Assembly: GCA_002429385.1 (NCBI GenBank)
Contig: DIZL01000059.1
Location: 1-31,026 of the forward strand
Source of the DNA: Prolixibacteraceae bacterium UBA6029
Lineage (GTDB): Bacteria > Bacteroidota > Bacteroidia > Bacteroidales > Prolixibacteraceae
Length of the DNA: 31,026 nucleotides
Reading direction: 5' to 3'
How positions within the stretch are numbered: position 1 is the first letter of the stretch; every line of letters begins with the position of its first letter. Below, piece by piece: positions 30,730 through 31,026 of this stretch. Position numbers and translations under genes: made by a program. Under the pieces are notes generated by a model that had not been told where the DNA came from, searched no databases, and worked only from the letters and a program-made list of their open reading frames with translations.

Positions 30730-30948
30730 ATGAAAACATTAACTTTAAACATACCCGATTCGGTAGATGAACGCGATGTAAAAATGCAATTGGCAGCTCA
30801 TCTATTTGAAAAGGGAATTTTATCTTCAGGACAAGCTGCTGATTTGGCAGGTGTTTCTAAGAGGGTATTCCTTCAAGATGTTGGGAAATATGGAGTTTCA
30901 ATATTTGGAGAGCGAATTGATGACATTGAACAATTGATTAATGGATAA
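30730..30948 (+). CDS. UPF0175-family antitoxin
   Basis: 72 residues: MKTLTLNIPDSVDERDVKMQLAAHLFEKGILSSGQAADLAGVSKRVFLQDVGKYGVSIFGERIDDIEQLING. The segment LFEKG-LSSGQAADLAGVSKR-FL-----YGVS is the UPF0175 helix-turn-helix domain. Such proteins typically precede a DUF3368 PIN-domain toxin and repress their own promoter (family knowledge). A TATATTTG box lies at 30700-30707. The gene overlaps the next reading frame by 8 bases. Confidence 0.9.
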   Translation: MKTLTLNIPDSVDERDVKMQLAAHLFEKGILSSGQAADLAGVSKRVFLQDVGKYGVSIFGERIDDIEQLING

Positions 30949-31026
30949 AATAATTATTTCAGATACGAGTTGCCTGATTGCGCTTGACAATATTGGTCTG
31001 CTACGCTGCTGGTGCAGAGTGTGTCC
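30941..31026 (+). CDS. PIN-domain toxin (DUF3368-like), 5' end only
   Basis: The reading frame starts ATG at 30941 inside the end of the antitoxin gene and reads MDKIIISDTSCLIALDNIGLL before the window stops. I-S-D-T-S-x-L-I-x-L is the start of the PIN/DUF3368 fold, with the first catalytic aspartate in SDTS. These proteins are Mg-dependent RNases. The last residues (RCWCRVC) look unlike the family, so the final 20-25 bases may be low-quality contig end. Confidence 0.75.
   Translation, partial: MDKIIISDTSCLIALDNIGLLRCWCRVC

Noticed and set aside
1..31026. tRNA or rRNA genes
   Set aside because: I saw no cloverleaf-like segment with a T-loop GTTCRANNC in proper context and no rRNA sequence, but I could not run a dedicated search.

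Overview
The window looks like a contig from a Bacteroidota genome (Bacteroidales/Marinilabiliales-like; inference). The evidence is promoters with the phylum-type -7 box TAnnTTTG in front of many genes, few Shine-Dalgarno sequences, a maltose phosphorylase / beta-phosphoglucomutase / SusA-like amylase cluster, and protein families typical of the phylum (DUF6922, DUF2281, UPF0175, DUF1080). The first 26 bases match a Nextera/Tn5 library adapter, so the left edge is a contig end and not biology.

Layout. (1) 350-658: a minus-strand DUF6922 protein, then a 213-bp near-perfect palindrome built of 11-bp units. (2) 1.1-10.0 kb: an alpha-glucan utilisation locus. It holds a possible LacI-type operator, an MFS sugar transporter, beta-phosphoglucomutase, GH65 maltose phosphorylase, a periplasmic GH13 neopullulanase-type enzyme and a GH13 lipoprotein amylase, and ends in a clear terminator. 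Dextrins would be cut outside and in the periplasm, maltose imported, phosphorolysed to glucose plus beta-glucose-1-phosphate, and the latter turned into glucose-6-phosphate. (3) 10.1-15.3 kb: ordinary chromosomal genes (DUF2007-Usp-Usp fusion, ICMT-like methyltransferase, pheS, secreted cyclophilin, RimJ/L-type acetyltransferase, and an acyl-carrier-like protein lacking the phosphopantetheine serine).

(4) 15.7-26.7 kb: an AT-rich accessory array, all genes on the + strand. Single genes or two-gene toxin-antitoxin modules alternate with repeated spacers of three families, called here alpha, beta and gamma. The proteins are mostly small, secreted and unrecognised, plus MazEF-like and HigBA-like pairs, a truncated DUF2281 antitoxin, and a RelB-like antitoxin whose ParE partner has an in-frame stop. 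Several genes are bounded by gene-specific inverted sequences (GTTA plus 4-6 variable bases before the gene, the exact complement just after it). Some boundaries contain two-box stem-loops. This is the logic of integron cassettes and attC sites. No integrase is visible, so I read it as a CALIN-like array with unusual, Bacteroidota-type sites. This is the main candidate for an under-described system.

(5) 26.8-31.0 kb: core genes pyrH and frr, a DUF1080 secreted hydrolase coupled to a PHP-family phosphatase, and a UPF0175 antitoxin / PIN-domain toxin pair cut by the window end. Intergenic regions throughout carry dispersed palindromes and purine-rich tracts.
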